Assembly (NCBI RefSeq): GCF_030540835.1 | Contig: NZ_JAUOEK010000084.1 | Coordinates: 62,001-126,000, forward strand | DNA length: 64,000 bases | Direction: 5' to 3' | Source: Flavivirga aquimarina | GTDB taxonomy: Bacteria > Bacteroidota > Bacteroidia > Flavobacteriales > Flavobacteriaceae | Shown: piece by piece, positions 1-8,472 of the stretch | How positions within the stretch are numbered: the stretch's first letter is position 1 | Layout: every line of letters starts with the position of its first letter | The notes under the pieces: model-generated | Database searches by the model: none | What the model was told of the DNA's origin: nothing | What the model saw: the letters and a program-made list of their open reading frames with translations, nothing else | Position numbers and translations under genes: made by a program

Positions 1-644
1 GTACGAAATGATGATACGATTCCGTCCCATAATACAAACAAAGGAACTATGGGAATTAAATAAGTGAAAATAATTCGTCCTATTTTAAATGGCCTTATAA
101 AAGGAGTTGTAAAAAGAACACTTAAAGGAGAGAATATCATGGCTAAAATACTTGGAAAACTTCTTTCCTGTCCTTCAAAAACAGCAATGGAACTTTTAGA
201 ATTAATCGCGTTTTGCAAAATTAATTTAGCATCTTTTGGTTTAAAATGATGTAAGGACAAGAATTGTGTTCTCAACCCCTTTAAATTGGCTGGAACATCT
301 CTGGCATCAATAGGAGTTTCTATAAATTCGAAGTTATCGGCTTCCTTTTTTGTGAATTCAAAGGCCGAAATATTCGGATAAAAATCTGTAAGAACTATTT
401 TTAAATCTGGAATATCCTTTTTTAATTCGGAGTTTAACCAAATTAAACCACCACCGCCTCCAGAGCCAAGGTCAGTGATTTGATTTAGATCACTTTTATC
501 TAAGCCTTTTTTGATTATAGGGATAATAGGCTTATACAATTTTGTTTTATTGGATAAAAACTGTAAAAAGTCTGTTCCGTAATTCCTCAAAAAAGCCGGA
601 AACCATTTTTGATCTTCAAATTCGAATAGATGTATTCTTCCCAT
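1..644 (-). CDS. Class I SAM-dependent methyltransferase-like protein (partial, C-terminus beyond window)
   Basis: An open frame runs on the minus strand from the ATG at 644 to the left edge without a stop (214 codons), so the C-terminus is missing. Residues 58-66 read DLGSGGGGG, the glycine-rich motif I of class I methyltransferases, followed after strand beta-2 by an acidic residue in VLTDFYP (about residue 87). Later residues include a hydrophobic stretch near the cut end (IPIVPLFVLW). The substrate cannot be told. It is divergent from the ABC exporter that follows, with about 140 bp of shared upstream DNA. The family is seen directly; any specific reaction would be a guess. Confidence 0.72.
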   Translation of the reverse strand, partial: MGRIHLFEFEDQKWFPAFLRNYGTDFLQFLSNKTKLYKPIIPIIKKGLDKSDLNQITDLGSGGGGGLIWLNSELKKDIPDLKIVLTDFYPNISAFEFTKKEADNFEFIETPIDARDVPANLKGLRTQFLSLHHFKPKDAKLILQNAINSKSSIAVFEGQERSFPSILAMIFSPLSVLFTTPFIRPFKIGRIIFTYLIPIVPLFVLWDGIVSSFR

Positions 645-782
645 TAATACGAATGCTATATGGTGTACTAAGATAATAAATCTTTTACCATCATAATAAC
701 ATTTAAAGGTTGCAAAATTAATATGATTCGTATTAAAGATTAGTTAATTTAGCACATCTCCTAATAGGTTAAAATTACGGTT

Positions 783-2543
783 ATGAAAGACTTAGAAAAC
801 ACTCCAAAAACAAAAAATAAGGTAACTATGACACAAGCCTTTAAAACGATTATATGGCCTCGGCGTAATTTGGTGTTTATTGGTTTAGTTTTAATAATCA
901 TTAAAAGTTTAGCAGGCTTAGTATTGCCCTGGCAAAGTAAGGTGTTGTTAGATGAGGTTGTGCCAAGTAAAGACACAAGCCTGTTATATAATTTAGTGGC
1001 TATAGTTTTGGGAGCGATTTTAGTGCAATCGATTACATCATTTTTACTCACACGTATATTAAGTGTACAAGCGCAATATTTAATTAGCGAATTACGGGCA
1101 CAGGTACAGAAAAAAGTCCTTTCATTACCCATTAGCTTTTTCGATAACACCAAATCGGGAGCTTTAGTATCACGTATTATGAGTGATGTAGAAGGCGTTC
1201 GAAACCTTATAGGGACAGGGCTGGTACAGTTAGTTGGAGGAAGTTTTACAGCCATTATATCTTTGATTATTTTAATAAAACTAAACCCATGGATGACACT
1301 TTTTGTATTTGCGCCTTTGTCATTATTTGGATATATAGCACTAAGGGCCTTTAAATATATTCGTCCCGTTTTTAGAATCCGAGGTAAAATAAATGAAGAA
1401 GTAAAAGGGCGTTTAACCGAAACGTTAGCAGGTGTTCGTGTTATTAAAGCCTTTAATGCTGAAGCACAGGAAAACAAAATTTTTGAAAATGGCGTTGAAA
1501 AGCTCTTTCAAAATGTGAAAAAGAGCTTAACAGCTACAGCTTTAATGACGAGTTCTTCAACCTTTTTAATTGGTGTAGCAACCACAGGAATTATGGCTAT
1601 TGGAGGCTATTATATGATGCAAAGTGAAATGACTACAGGAGATTTTTTATTCTTCACACTCATTTTAGGTTTTATGATTGCGCCTATAGTACAGATGAGT
1701 AATATTGGGAGTCAGTTAACCGAAGCTTTGGCAGGTTTAGATAGAACAGAAGAGCTCATGAATATGACTGCGGAAGAAGATAATGATGAAAGAATCATTC
1801 AGCTAGAAACCATTAAAGGCGATATTGTTTTTGACGATGTATCATTTTCTTATGAAGAAGGAAAAGAAGTATTGCATAACATTAGTTTTAAAGCGCCGGC
1901 TGGTTCAACAACAGCTTTGGTGGGGAGTTCGGGGTCGGGTAAATCTACCATAGCAGGTCTATCGGCTACGTTTTTAAATCCGAAATCGGGTAAAGTAACC
2001 ATTGATAATCAAGATTTATCAAAAGTAAAACTAAACACCTACCGTCAGTATTTAGGTGTAGTATTACAAGATGAGTTTTTGTTTGAAGGCACTATTAGAG
2101 AAAATATCATGTTTCCAAGGCCAGATGCTACAGAGTCTGAATTACAAAATGCTGTTAAAGCAGCTTATGTAAACGAATTTACAGATCGTTTTGATGAAGG
2201 TTTGGATACCTTAATTGGAGAAAGAGGGGTAAAACTATCTGGAGGACAGCGGCAACGATTGGCCATTGCACGTGCTATTTTAGCAGACCCCAAAATTATT
2301 ATTTTAGATGAGGCAACTTCCAGTTTGGATACCGAGAGTGAAGCATTAATACAAAAAAGTTTGGCTGAATTAATTAAAGACAGAACCACTGTTGTTATTG
2401 CACACCGATTAAGCACCATTAAAAAAGCAGACCAAATTTTAGTTATAGAAGCAGGTCGTATTTTAGAGTGTGGTACACACGATGAGTTAATTGCTTTAAA
2501 TGGTAGGTATTATGATTTATATACTTATCAAGCTAAGATTTAA
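783..2543 (+). CDS. ABC exporter, fused permease and ATPase (MsbA/MdlB type)
   Basis: This 586-residue half-transporter carries an N-terminal six-helix exporter domain (about residues 20-320) and a C-terminal ATPase. Walker A (GSSGSGKST) starts at residue 381, the signature LSGGQRQ is at 485-491, and Walker B with its catalytic glutamate is ILDEATSSLD, followed by the H-loop IAHRLST. Such proteins work as homodimers or heterodimers in the inner membrane and export lipids, peptides or drugs using ATP. No partner half or accessory gene is adjacent, so it is probably a homodimer. A strong hairpin terminator directly follows, so it is likely monocistronic. The substrate is unknown. Confidence 0.93.
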   Translation: MKDLENTPKTKNKVTMTQAFKTIIWPRRNLVFIGLVLIIIKSLAGLVLPWQSKVLLDEVVPSKDTSLLYNLVAIVLGAILVQSITSFLLTRILSVQAQYLISELRAQVQKKVLSLPISFFDNTKSGALVSRIMSDVEGVRNLIGTGLVQLVGGSFTAIISLIILIKLNPWMTLFVFAPLSLFGYIALRAFKYIRPVFRIRGKINEEVKGRLTETLAGVRVIKAFNAEAQENKIFENGVEKLFQNVKKSLTATALMTSSSTFLIGVATTGIMAIGGYYMMQSEMTTGDFLFFTLILGFMIAPIVQMSNIGSQLTEALAGLDRTEELMNMTAEEDNDERIIQLETIKGDIVFDDVSFSYEEGKEVLHNISFKAPAGSTTALVGSSGSGKSTIAGLSATFLNPKSGKVTIDNQDLSKVKLNTYRQYLGVVLQDEFLFEGTIRENIMFPRPDATESELQNAVKAAYVNEFTDRFDEGLDTLIGERGVKLSGGQRQRLAIARAILADPKIIILDEATSSLDTESEALIQKSLAELIKDRTTVVIAHRLSTIKKADQILVIEAGRILECGTHDELIALNGRYYDLYTYQAKI

Positions 2544-2546
2544 TAA

Positions 2547-2586
2547 AATAGCAGTTTAAGGAACTAATCTTAAACTGCTATTTTTT
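2547..2586. terminator. Bidirectional rho-independent terminator
   Basis: A perfect 14-bp stem (arms 2547-2560 and 2569-2582, core AGCAGTTTAAG) with an 8-nt loop is flanked by A-rich and T-rich tracts. It sits between convergent genes, the ABC exporter and the ion channel, and can serve both. Confidence 0.9.
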
Positions 2587-2617
2587 ATACCCCTTTTAGT
2601 AAAGCGTATATCTTTTA

Positions 2618-3499
2618 CTAATTGTTATTTAAGTTCTTTATAAGTAACTCATGTACTTCATTCAATTTTTGTTCTAACTGTAACTGAGTTGGATTACTTT
2701 TGGAATAATCAAGAGGAATATTAGCAGATTCCTTTTCTGCTTCTTCTATAGCCTCATTTTTAGCTTCATCCATACCCGTCATAATGACACCTATAAATAA
2801 GTTTAACATGATCATGGTTCCAATTAAGACAAACGACACAAAAAACAAGGCGCTACCCAGAGGGTTAGCTGTAGAATTTGTACATAATGCCTCATTACCA
2901 TCATATCCGTAATTTTCACAACCATACATATTTATATACATTATATCAGTCCAATCTTCAAGAGTAACCACTCTAAAGAGTGATAACATAGACATTTGTA
3001 AATTCTCAAAATGTATAGGGTCGTTTCCACCAAAAAAGAATACTCCGGCTACAGCATAGATATAAAAAAGTAAAAACAGTAAAATAGATACATACCCCAA
3101 TGAAGGGATGCTTTTTAAAAGTGCACCGACTAACATTTGAAGTTTTGGTAAGGCTTTTATCAATTTTAATACACGTAGTAAACGAAGTAATCTTAATACA
3201 GCAACAGAGCTTCCCCCAAAAGGAAGAAATGTAGCTGCAACTATGATAAAATCAAAAATATTCCAAGCATCTGTAAAGTATAGCCAAGGTTTTTTACCTT
3301 CAGCTATTATTTTCACAATAATCTCTATAACAAAAATAGAGAGAATAGCTTTATTTAAGATTTCCAGTGTGGAAGCATATTTCCCAGAAAATTCTGGATA
3401 CGTAGCCATGCCTACTAGCACACCGGCAATTAAAATGGCAATGGTAACTAAATTTCCAAACCATTTAGATTCAGCTATCTGTTTGCAAACTTTAACCAT
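2618..3499 (-). CDS. Voltage-gated cation channel, single-domain bacterial Nav/Cav type
   Basis: The 293-residue protein has the six-helix layout of NaChBac-type channels, which assemble as tetramers in the inner membrane. S4 (about residues 101-118) shows the voltage-sensor ladder R103, R106, R109, K112, K115 at every third position. The pore filter is TLEDWTD (179-185), where NavAb has TLESWSM. A 20-odd residue segment between filter and S6 holds two cysteines (194 and 206), which could form a disulfide. S6 is about 215-240, and the tail at 272-290 has a heptad pattern typical of the C-terminal coiled-coil bundle. The gene lies 11 bp after a Spo0M-like gene, so the two are probably co-transcribed. 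The acidic filter suggests calcium permeability, which is inference. Confidence 0.9.
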   Translation of the reverse strand: MVKVCKQIAESKWFGNLVTIAILIAGVLVGMATYPEFSGKYASTLEILNKAILSIFVIEIIVKIIAEGKKPWLYFTDAWNIFDFIIVAATFLPFGGSSVAVLRLLRLLRVLKLIKALPKLQMLVGALLKSIPSLGYVSILLFLLFYIYAVAGVFFFGGNDPIHFENLQMSMLSLFRVVTLEDWTDIMYINMYGCENYGYDGNEALCTNSTANPLGSALFFVSFVLIGTMIMLNLFIGVIMTGMDEAKNEAIEEAEKESANIPLDYSKSNPTQLQLEQKLNEVHELLIKNLNNN

Positions 3500-3510
3500 A
3501 TCTTTTTACT

Positions 3511-3981
3511 TTATACTAATTTTACTTCTTTTTTATCTGAAGGATCTAAAGCAGCACTTTTTACATCTGCTTCGGCATCAATAAAGTATTCCGATTTTTC
3601 ATTGTTCGCAAATTTAGACAGGCTTCCTACAGCACCTAAAGCCCCACCTTTTTCTTTTAGGTTATCTGCATCCGATTTCACTATTTGAAATGGTAAGCTA
3701 AATGGTACTTCTTTAGTTTCTCCCGGTTTAATCGTAAAATTCCCAGGAATTACAATTTCTCCCAAATCAAAATCTTTTGTCGTTTTGTTGTCCCCTCTTC
3801 CTGTTGTAAATTCTTCAATAAACTTTACTGTTAAATTTAAAACTTCCTGCTCACTTTTAGTTGTTAGGATGACCTTGCCATCTACAGTGCTATCTCCCAT
3901 TGATACTTGAGCCGGGGCTTGTAAATTCACTTTAACGCCACCAATTCCTAATTTGTTTTTAATACTTGTAAAAATTCCCAT
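3511..3981 (-). CDS. Spo0M-like arrestin-fold protein
   Basis: This 156-residue soluble protein has the Spo0M N-terminal pattern: a short amphipathic start (MGIFTSIKNKLGIGGVKV), then beta-strand-rich sequence with the phrase GEIVIPGNFTIKPGETKEVPFSLPF. Spo0M proteins have an arrestin-like beta-sandwich and were named for a role in Bacillus sporulation control. Homologues are widespread in non-sporulating bacteria, where the role is not settled. The length is about half that of the Bacillus protein, so only the arrestin half is present. It is the first gene of a likely two-gene operon with the ion channel. Family assignment is by recognised sequence pattern; function here is unknown. Confidence 0.78.
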   Translation of the reverse strand: MGIFTSIKNKLGIGGVKVNLQAPAQVSMGDSTVDGKVILTTKSEQEVLNLTVKFIEEFTTGRGDNKTTKDFDLGEIVIPGNFTIKPGETKEVPFSLPFQIVKSDADNLKEKGGALGAVGSLSKFANNEKSEYFIDAEADVKSAALDPSDKKEVKLV

Positions 3982-4237
3982 AATTGTTTAATTTATTTGT
4001 TTGGTTAATAATACTAATGAATGGTTTTTAAGAAACGTAGCATATAAAATATCTTTACATTTTATTTTATTCAAAGCTGGGTTTCTATAGTTTACTTTAA
4101 CTTTTATTTAGACTTTAACTTCAACATAGCTTGTAGTTGTAAAACAAATCGACATAGATTCATTATGCTCACTCTAAATAGAGAATTATTAGATTTAGTT
4201 GAAGAAAGGAGTCTAAAAATTATCAACAGCATAAGAC
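3982..4237. other. Gene-free, A+T-rich stretch upstream of the Spo0M-like gene
   Basis: I see no convincing gene here. The segment next to the Spo0M-like gene presumably holds its promoter, but no clear TAnnTTTG element stands out. Reading frames of 20-35 codons occur on both strands without features. Confidence 0.5.
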
Positions 4238-4405
4238 TTAAAGAGCAGCCTTTTCCATTTTATTATTTGATAATTTAAAAAATCTTAGCTTTTGAATTCT
4301 TTCAAAATTTCGAGAAGTCGTAGAAATAAAGAATTCATTTGAGTTAGATTTTGCTCTTTTATTTCTTAAAAAGAAAAATCCGATTGCAATAATTAAGTAG
4401 ATCAT
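4238..4405 (-). CDS. Small single-span membrane protein, hypothetical (55 aa)
   Basis: An ATG-started frame of 55 codons begins MIYLIIAIGFFFLRNKR, a short hydrophobic helix followed by positive charges, then a polar, basic tail ending KMEKAAL. This is the usual shape of a small inner-membrane protein with its tail in the cytoplasm. A TATATTTG sequence on the minus strand (plus-strand positions 4485-4492) fits the Bacteroidota -7 element, but no TTG lies at the right distance. It sits alone between the Spo0M-like gene and the drug exporter. I recognise no family. It could be a chance frame in A+T-rich DNA. Confidence 0.4.
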   Translation of the reverse strand: MIYLIIAIGFFFLRNKRAKSNSNEFFISTTSRNFERIQKLRFFKLSNNKMEKAAL

Positions 4406-4651
4406 TATTTTGTAGGTTATAGTTTGGGTTTTATGTTATAACATAAATATATACTGAGTAAGTATATACTTATACATGGGTGTACAAATATAAATATATC
4501 TTTTATATATAAAAATATATTTTATTTTTTTGAGTAAGAGATGTTTTTGTATTTCAGTGAGCTTTAACGAATTTTTAAATACAAATGTTTTCGAATTGCT
4601 AGACATAATAAAAACAAGTATTTAAGGGGCTTCAAAAATGATTAGATAAAA
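4406..4651. other. A+T-rich spacer after the drug exporter gene
   Basis: No gene is visible. A short symmetric sequence centred near 4465 (AGTATATACT, extendable to GTAAG/CTTAT) lies just upstream of the small 55-codon frame and could be a weak operator. Otherwise the stretch is A+T-rich with no repeats. Confidence 0.4.
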
Positions 4652-5860
4652 TCAGATATTTGAAAGTGGTTTTTTTCTTTTTAAAATAATAAAAGTTAAA
4701 AGAGACAAGACACCAAAAACTGAAAAGCCAATAAATAAGGGTAATACCGAATCTGTAACAAAACTACCAATATAATTAGCTATAGGAACAGCCATAACAG
4801 TAGAGACAAAACCATTAATAGCAGCTCCAATTCCAGCAATATGCCCCAGAGGTTGCATTGCTAAAGCCCTTAAATTCCCGAATACAAAACCAACGGCAAA
4901 GAATTGCAAAGCGAAAAAACTAATTAAAATACCAATACCTGGGTTTTCTCCTGTCCAAAATAAGATGACATATAAAATAGATATAAAAGCGTAGGCTATA
5001 GTTGCTAAATATGAAATACGCCACATACCATATTTTACAACAAAAACACTATTTAAATAGGTAGCTAAGCCAATAGATATAGCCAAACTTGCAAAAATAT
5101 AAGGAAACATGTCTGCTAAATTGTATTGCTCTTGAAAAATTTGTTGCGAGGTACTCAAGTACACCATAAAAGATCCTGTTATAAAACCAGAAACAAACGT
5201 AAATCCAATAGCATCTTTATACTTGACAAATTCTTTTACCCCATCGATAAATTGATGCGATGTAAATTTTATACGCTTTTCTTTCTGTAAAGTTTCGGGT
5301 TGCCGTTTCCAAAACCAAAGCATGATTAAAACACCATATATTAAATTTACATAAAAGATAGATTCCCAGTTATAAAAATTAAGTAGGAACTGACCTAATG
5401 TTGGAGCGATTACTGGAACTAAAATAAAAACCATGACGACAATAGATAAGATTTTAGCCATATAATCACCACTATACGAATCTCTTACAATAGCAATACT
5501 TAAAGTTCTTGGAGATGATAATCCGATGCCTTGAAGTATACGTCCAATAATCATCATTTCAAAACTTTTGGTCGTCACACAAATAATACTGGCAATTACA
5601 AATACTATAAAACCTATATATACAATTGGTTTTCTTCCAAAACTATCAGATAAGGGACCAAAAACAAGCTGACCAAACCCTAAGCCTAAAAAAATCATGG
5701 TAATTAGTAATTGATTATCATTGGCATTGGTAGTACCTAAAGAATTACCAATTTCAGAAAGTGCAGGTAACAATGCATCTATAGATAATGCAACAATAGA
5801 CATGAGCGATGCCATTAATATGACAAATTCGAATTGAAATTTATTACTGGGGTCTTGCAT
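4652..5860 (-). CDS. MFS multidrug exporter, Bcr/CflA family
   Basis: This 402-residue protein has twelve predicted membrane helices. It carries the loop 2-3 signature of drug/proton antiporters as GPLSDSFGRKP (about residues 67-77), and the helix-1 start LSIDALLPALSEIGNSLG is characteristic of Bcr/CflA proteins such as the bicyclomycin exporter. These pump small drugs or amino-acid-related compounds out of the cell using the proton gradient. It ends in a basic tail (ILKRKKP). It is divergent from the FKBP gene with a 114-bp shared promoter region. The actual substrate is not known. Confidence 0.9.
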   Translation of the reverse strand: MQDPSNKFQFEFVILMASLMSIVALSIDALLPALSEIGNSLGTTNANDNQLLITMIFLGLGFGQLVFGPLSDSFGRKPIVYIGFIVFVIASIICVTTKSFEMMIIGRILQGIGLSSPRTLSIAIVRDSYSGDYMAKILSIVVMVFILVPVIAPTLGQFLLNFYNWESIFYVNLIYGVLIMLWFWKRQPETLQKEKRIKFTSHQFIDGVKEFVKYKDAIGFTFVSGFITGSFMVYLSTSQQIFQEQYNLADMFPYIFASLAISIGLATYLNSVFVVKYGMWRISYLATIAYAFISILYVILFWTGENPGIGILISFFALQFFAVGFVFGNLRALAMQPLGHIAGIGAAINGFVSTVMAVPIANYIGSFVTDSVLPLFIGFSVFGVLSLLTFIILKRKKPLSNI

Positions 5861-5974
5861 TCGACAAAAGTAGGTTATATAAAGTTATTAAGCTTAAATT
5901 TAAGTGTTATGTATTTTATGTTTTTATATAATATATAAAACAGATGTGTTTGTTATATTTACATCAAAAAAAAT

Positions 5975-6424
5975 ATGAAATACTTAACGTTTACTTTAGT
6001 TCTATCCCTTTTTGTTTCTTGTAGTAATAATGATGAAAAAGATTATGTCACTTTAAATGATAATGAAATTATAGAATATATTGCTGACAATAATTTAGTA
6101 GCAGAGAAAAGTGCAACAGGGCTTTATTATATTATTGATAATGAAGGAACGGGTGAGCAGCCGACTACAACATCTGATGTTACAGTAGCTTATAAGGGGT
6201 ACTTTACCAATGGAACCGTTTTTGAAGAAAGCGACGCAGAAGGAATAACTTTTAATTTACAAAAAGTAATAGCAGGTTGGACAGAAGGTATCACTTATTT
6301 TAAAGAAGGAGGAAGTGGCACATTATTACTACCATCACATTTAGCTTATGGTAATTTAGGAAAAGGAAGCATTCCAGGAGGCGCTGTTATTATTTTTGAT
6401 ATTAATCTTATTTCTGTAAATTAG
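5975..6424 (+). CDS. FKBP-type peptidyl-prolyl cis-trans isomerase lipoprotein
   Basis: The 149-residue precursor has a lipoprotein signal peptide ending LFVSC, with the lipid-modified cysteine at residue 16, followed by a short linker and one FKBP domain (about 55-149). FKBP landmarks visible are VTVAYKGYFTNGTVFEES, then VIAGWTEGITYFKEGGSGTLLLPSHLAYG and the terminal VIIFDINLI. FKBPs isomerise proline peptide bonds and assist folding; the lipid anchor places this one in the periplasm or outer membrane. It is short for the MIP-like class because it lacks the dimerisation domain. It stands alone. Confidence 0.93.
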   Translation: MKYLTFTLVLSLFVSCSNNDEKDYVTLNDNEIIEYIADNNLVAEKSATGLYYIIDNEGTGEQPTTTSDVTVAYKGYFTNGTVFEESDAEGITFNLQKVIAGWTEGITYFKEGGSGTLLLPSHLAYGNLGKGSIPGGAVIIFDINLISVN

Positions 6425-6502
6425 AGAGAAAATTTTAACTACGCTATTGCGTTCCTGAAAGGGTTGTTGTGTTATTCGACTAAACATTACAAAACATAAA
6501 AT

Positions 6503-6949
6503 ATGCTTACTAAAACCTTGATTAAAGTTTTTACCAGAGATTTAAATAAACTTAAAATTGAGATAGCATCTTATAAGAACGAAGCAAACTTATGGCTTCT
6601 TGAAAAAGAAATCACCAATTCGGCAGGTAATCTATGTCTACATATTGTTGGAAATCTTAACCATTTTATAGGTGCAATACTTGGGAATTCAGGATATATA
6701 AGGCAAAGAAATCTTGAATTTTCTACTAAAAATGTTTTAAGAGCAGAGTTATTACAACAAATTGATGATACCATTTTGCTAGTTGAAAATGTCTTAGTTA
6801 AATTATTAGCCGAAGATTTAGAAAAACAGTACCCAGTCGTAGTTTTTAAAGAACCTATGACGACTGAATATTTTCTGGTTCATTTAACAACCCATTTGTC
6901 ATACCATTTAGGACAAATAAATTATCATAGGCGTTTATTAGATTCATAA
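6503..6949 (+). CDS. DinB-family protein
   Basis: This 148-residue protein fits the DinB/YfiT-like four-helix bundle. Its spaced histidines are the usual metal ligands: one in NLCLHIVGNLNHF (about residues 45-57) and others in HLTTHLSYHLGQINYHRR near the C-terminus. Members bind a divalent metal; a subset are thiol transferases such as bacillithiol S-transferase, and many are damage-inducible. The start at 6503 follows a typical A-rich leader. No neighbour hints at the substrate. Confidence 0.75.
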   Translation: MLTKTLIKVFTRDLNKLKIEIASYKNEANLWLLEKEITNSAGNLCLHIVGNLNHFIGAILGNSGYIRQRNLEFSTKNVLRAELLQQIDDTILLVENVLVKLLAEDLEKQYPVVVFKEPMTTEYFLVHLTTHLSYHLGQINYHRRLLDS

Positions 6950-7190
6950 TAAACGATATATGATTAAAAAGAGCAATTACAGTGTTCTAAAATAGAATGA
7001 AAAATTCCTTAACATTTGATTGCCTATATTTAGGTATTATTAAAGCGTTTTTGGAGTGATATTAAAGTAATGTTATATTTAATTTATTCAAAATAAGATT
7101 ATTATAGCATTAAACGAGATTAACATTATTTTATAATTTATATTATAGAATCTTTCGGATATTTGTATTGAAACAATTAAAAAAAGCAAA

Positions 7191-7769
7191 ATGAAAAACA
7201 CGATTAAAAGTTTATTAGTATTAACTATAGTAACATTATTTACATATTCTTTTACAACTATAGATACAAACAAAAAAGAGATAAAAACAGACAAGAGTAA
7301 GGTGATATGGAAAGGTTATAAAGTAACCGGATCTCACGAAGGGACCATAGCAATACAATCTGGATTTTTAAACTTTGATGCAGATAAATTATCTGGAGGC
7401 GAGTTTGTTATAGATATGGCATCTATAAATACAACCGATTTAAAAGGCATTGGTAAAAGTAAGTTAGATAAACACTTAAAGTCTGATGATTTCTTCGATG
7501 TAGCTACTTATCCAACAGCAAAACTGGTATTTACAAATGTTGAAGCTACTGGTAAAAATGCTTATACTGTTACTGGAGATTTAACTATAAAAGGCAAAAC
7601 AAATGCTACTACATTTGTTGTTTCTATTTATGGGAATAAAGCAAATGTTACTTTAAAAATTGACAGAACAAAGTATGGTATAGAATATAAATCGTCAAGC
7701 TTTTTTGATAACCTAAAAAATAAAGCTATTTATGATGAGTTCGATCTGGTATCAGATTTAGAGTTTTAA
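7191..7769 (+). CDS. YceI-family periplasmic lipid-binding protein
   Basis: The 192-residue precursor starts with a Sec signal peptide (MKNTIKSLLVLTIVTLFTYSF). It continues into a YceI domain recognisable from KVIWKGYKVTGSHEGTI, the FDADKLSGGEFVIDMASI segment, the KSDDFFDVATYPTAKLVFT motif and TGDLTIKGKTNATTFVV. YceI proteins are lipocalin-like barrels that bind isoprenoid chains in the periplasm; some are induced by acid or osmotic stress. Upstream, GATATTTG (about 7157-7164) is a near match to the -7 element. It is followed 25 bp later by a strong palindromic repeat that probably acts as its terminator. Confidence 0.92.
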   Translation: MKNTIKSLLVLTIVTLFTYSFTTIDTNKKEIKTDKSKVIWKGYKVTGSHEGTIAIQSGFLNFDADKLSGGEFVIDMASINTTDLKGIGKSKLDKHLKSDDFFDVATYPTAKLVFTNVEATGKNAYTVTGDLTIKGKTNATTFVVSIYGNKANVTLKIDRTKYGIEYKSSSFFDNLKNKAIYDEFDLVSDLEF

Positions 7770-7793
7770 TTATAAATTAGCATAAATCAGTAG

Positions 7794-7826
7794 AGACCTG
7801 CCAGGTTTTTAAAACCTGGCAGGTCT
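7794..7826. repeat. Perfect palindromic repeat (16-bp arms), probable terminator
   Basis: Arms 7794-7809 and 7811-7826 are exact inverted copies (AGACCTGCCAGGTTTT) around a single T. The stem is G+C-rich in A+T-rich surroundings and lies between the convergent YceI and YdeI-like genes. From memory, very similar sequences recur in other Bacteroidota genomes, so it is likely a dispersed element doing duty as a terminator. Confidence 0.8.
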
Positions 7827-7895
7827 TAGGTCTTGTTAATATAAATCATTTCGTAAATATCATAATGTATGGTTTCAGGGCAATCGTATGAAACA

Positions 7896-8468
7896 CTACC
7901 AATTCCCTCTGTCCTTTACATTAGCTTCACACAGTTTAATAATTTCAACGATTCGTTTTTCTCGTGTAGCTTGACGTTTTGCCTGATTTACCCAGTATAG
8001 ATAGCTTTTCCTATAAGAAGGAGCAAAATTATTATAGTTATTAAAAGCTACTGGGTTTTTATCAAAAGCTAATTTTAAATCTTCAGGAATAATACCTTTT
8101 TCAACAGCATCTAAAGCAGTCCAACTACCATTTTGTTTTCCGGTTTCAATAATTTTAAAACCGCTTTCGTGCATCAAATTATTGGCTGTTAATTCTTTTA
8201 TATATCTTTTGTTTAGTGCACTCCATACACTTTTAGGGTTTCTTGGGGAGAAGCGTTGTCGGCGTTTTCCGTTACCCAAACTTTTAACTGTGGAATCTAT
8301 CCAACCATAACAAAGCGCTACTTTAACAGCCTCTTCCCATCGCATAGAAGGCTCTTTGTTTTCTACCTTGTAAAAGATGAGGTAAATACCTTTGGAAGCG
8401 TCATGGTTTTTATGTAACCAGTCGCGCCATTCAGTATCAGTTTTAAAATAAAGTTCAGGAATTTCCAC
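7896..8468 (-). CDS. YdeI/OmpD-associated family protein
   Basis: This 190-residue protein shows the family start ELYFKTDTEWRDWLHKNHD, then WEEAVKVALCYGWIDSTVK and RRQRFSPRNPKSVWS, and the C-terminal AFNNYNNFAPSYRKSYLYWVNQAKRQATREKRI. These are the hallmark blocks of the family annotated as YdeI/OmpD-associated or bacteriocin-protection protein. The biochemical role is not established. The gene lies 4 bp after the M1 peptidase gene on the same strand, so it is probably the second gene of an operon. Confidence 0.85.
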   Translation of the reverse strand: MEIPELYFKTDTEWRDWLHKNHDASKGIYLIFYKVENKEPSMRWEEAVKVALCYGWIDSTVKSLGNGKRRQRFSPRNPKSVWSALNKRYIKELTANNLMHESGFKIIETGKQNGSWTALDAVEKGIIPEDLKLAFDKNPVAFNNYNNFAPSYRKSYLYWVNQAKRQATREKRIVEIIKLCEANVKDRGNW

Positions 8469-8472
8469 TGTT

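Noticed and set aside
64-249. A 61-codon plus-strand frame
   Set aside because: It lies opposite the methyltransferase gene, which has a clear motif I and a long open frame on the minus strand; the plus-strand frame is a shadow.
761-1477. A 238-codon minus-strand frame
   Set aside because: It lies wholly opposite the ABC exporter and has no recognisable feature.
4163-4278. Short plus-strand frame beginning MLTLNRELLDLVEE
   Set aside because: About 34 codons, overlapping the opposite 55-codon frame, with no promoter and no recognisable family.
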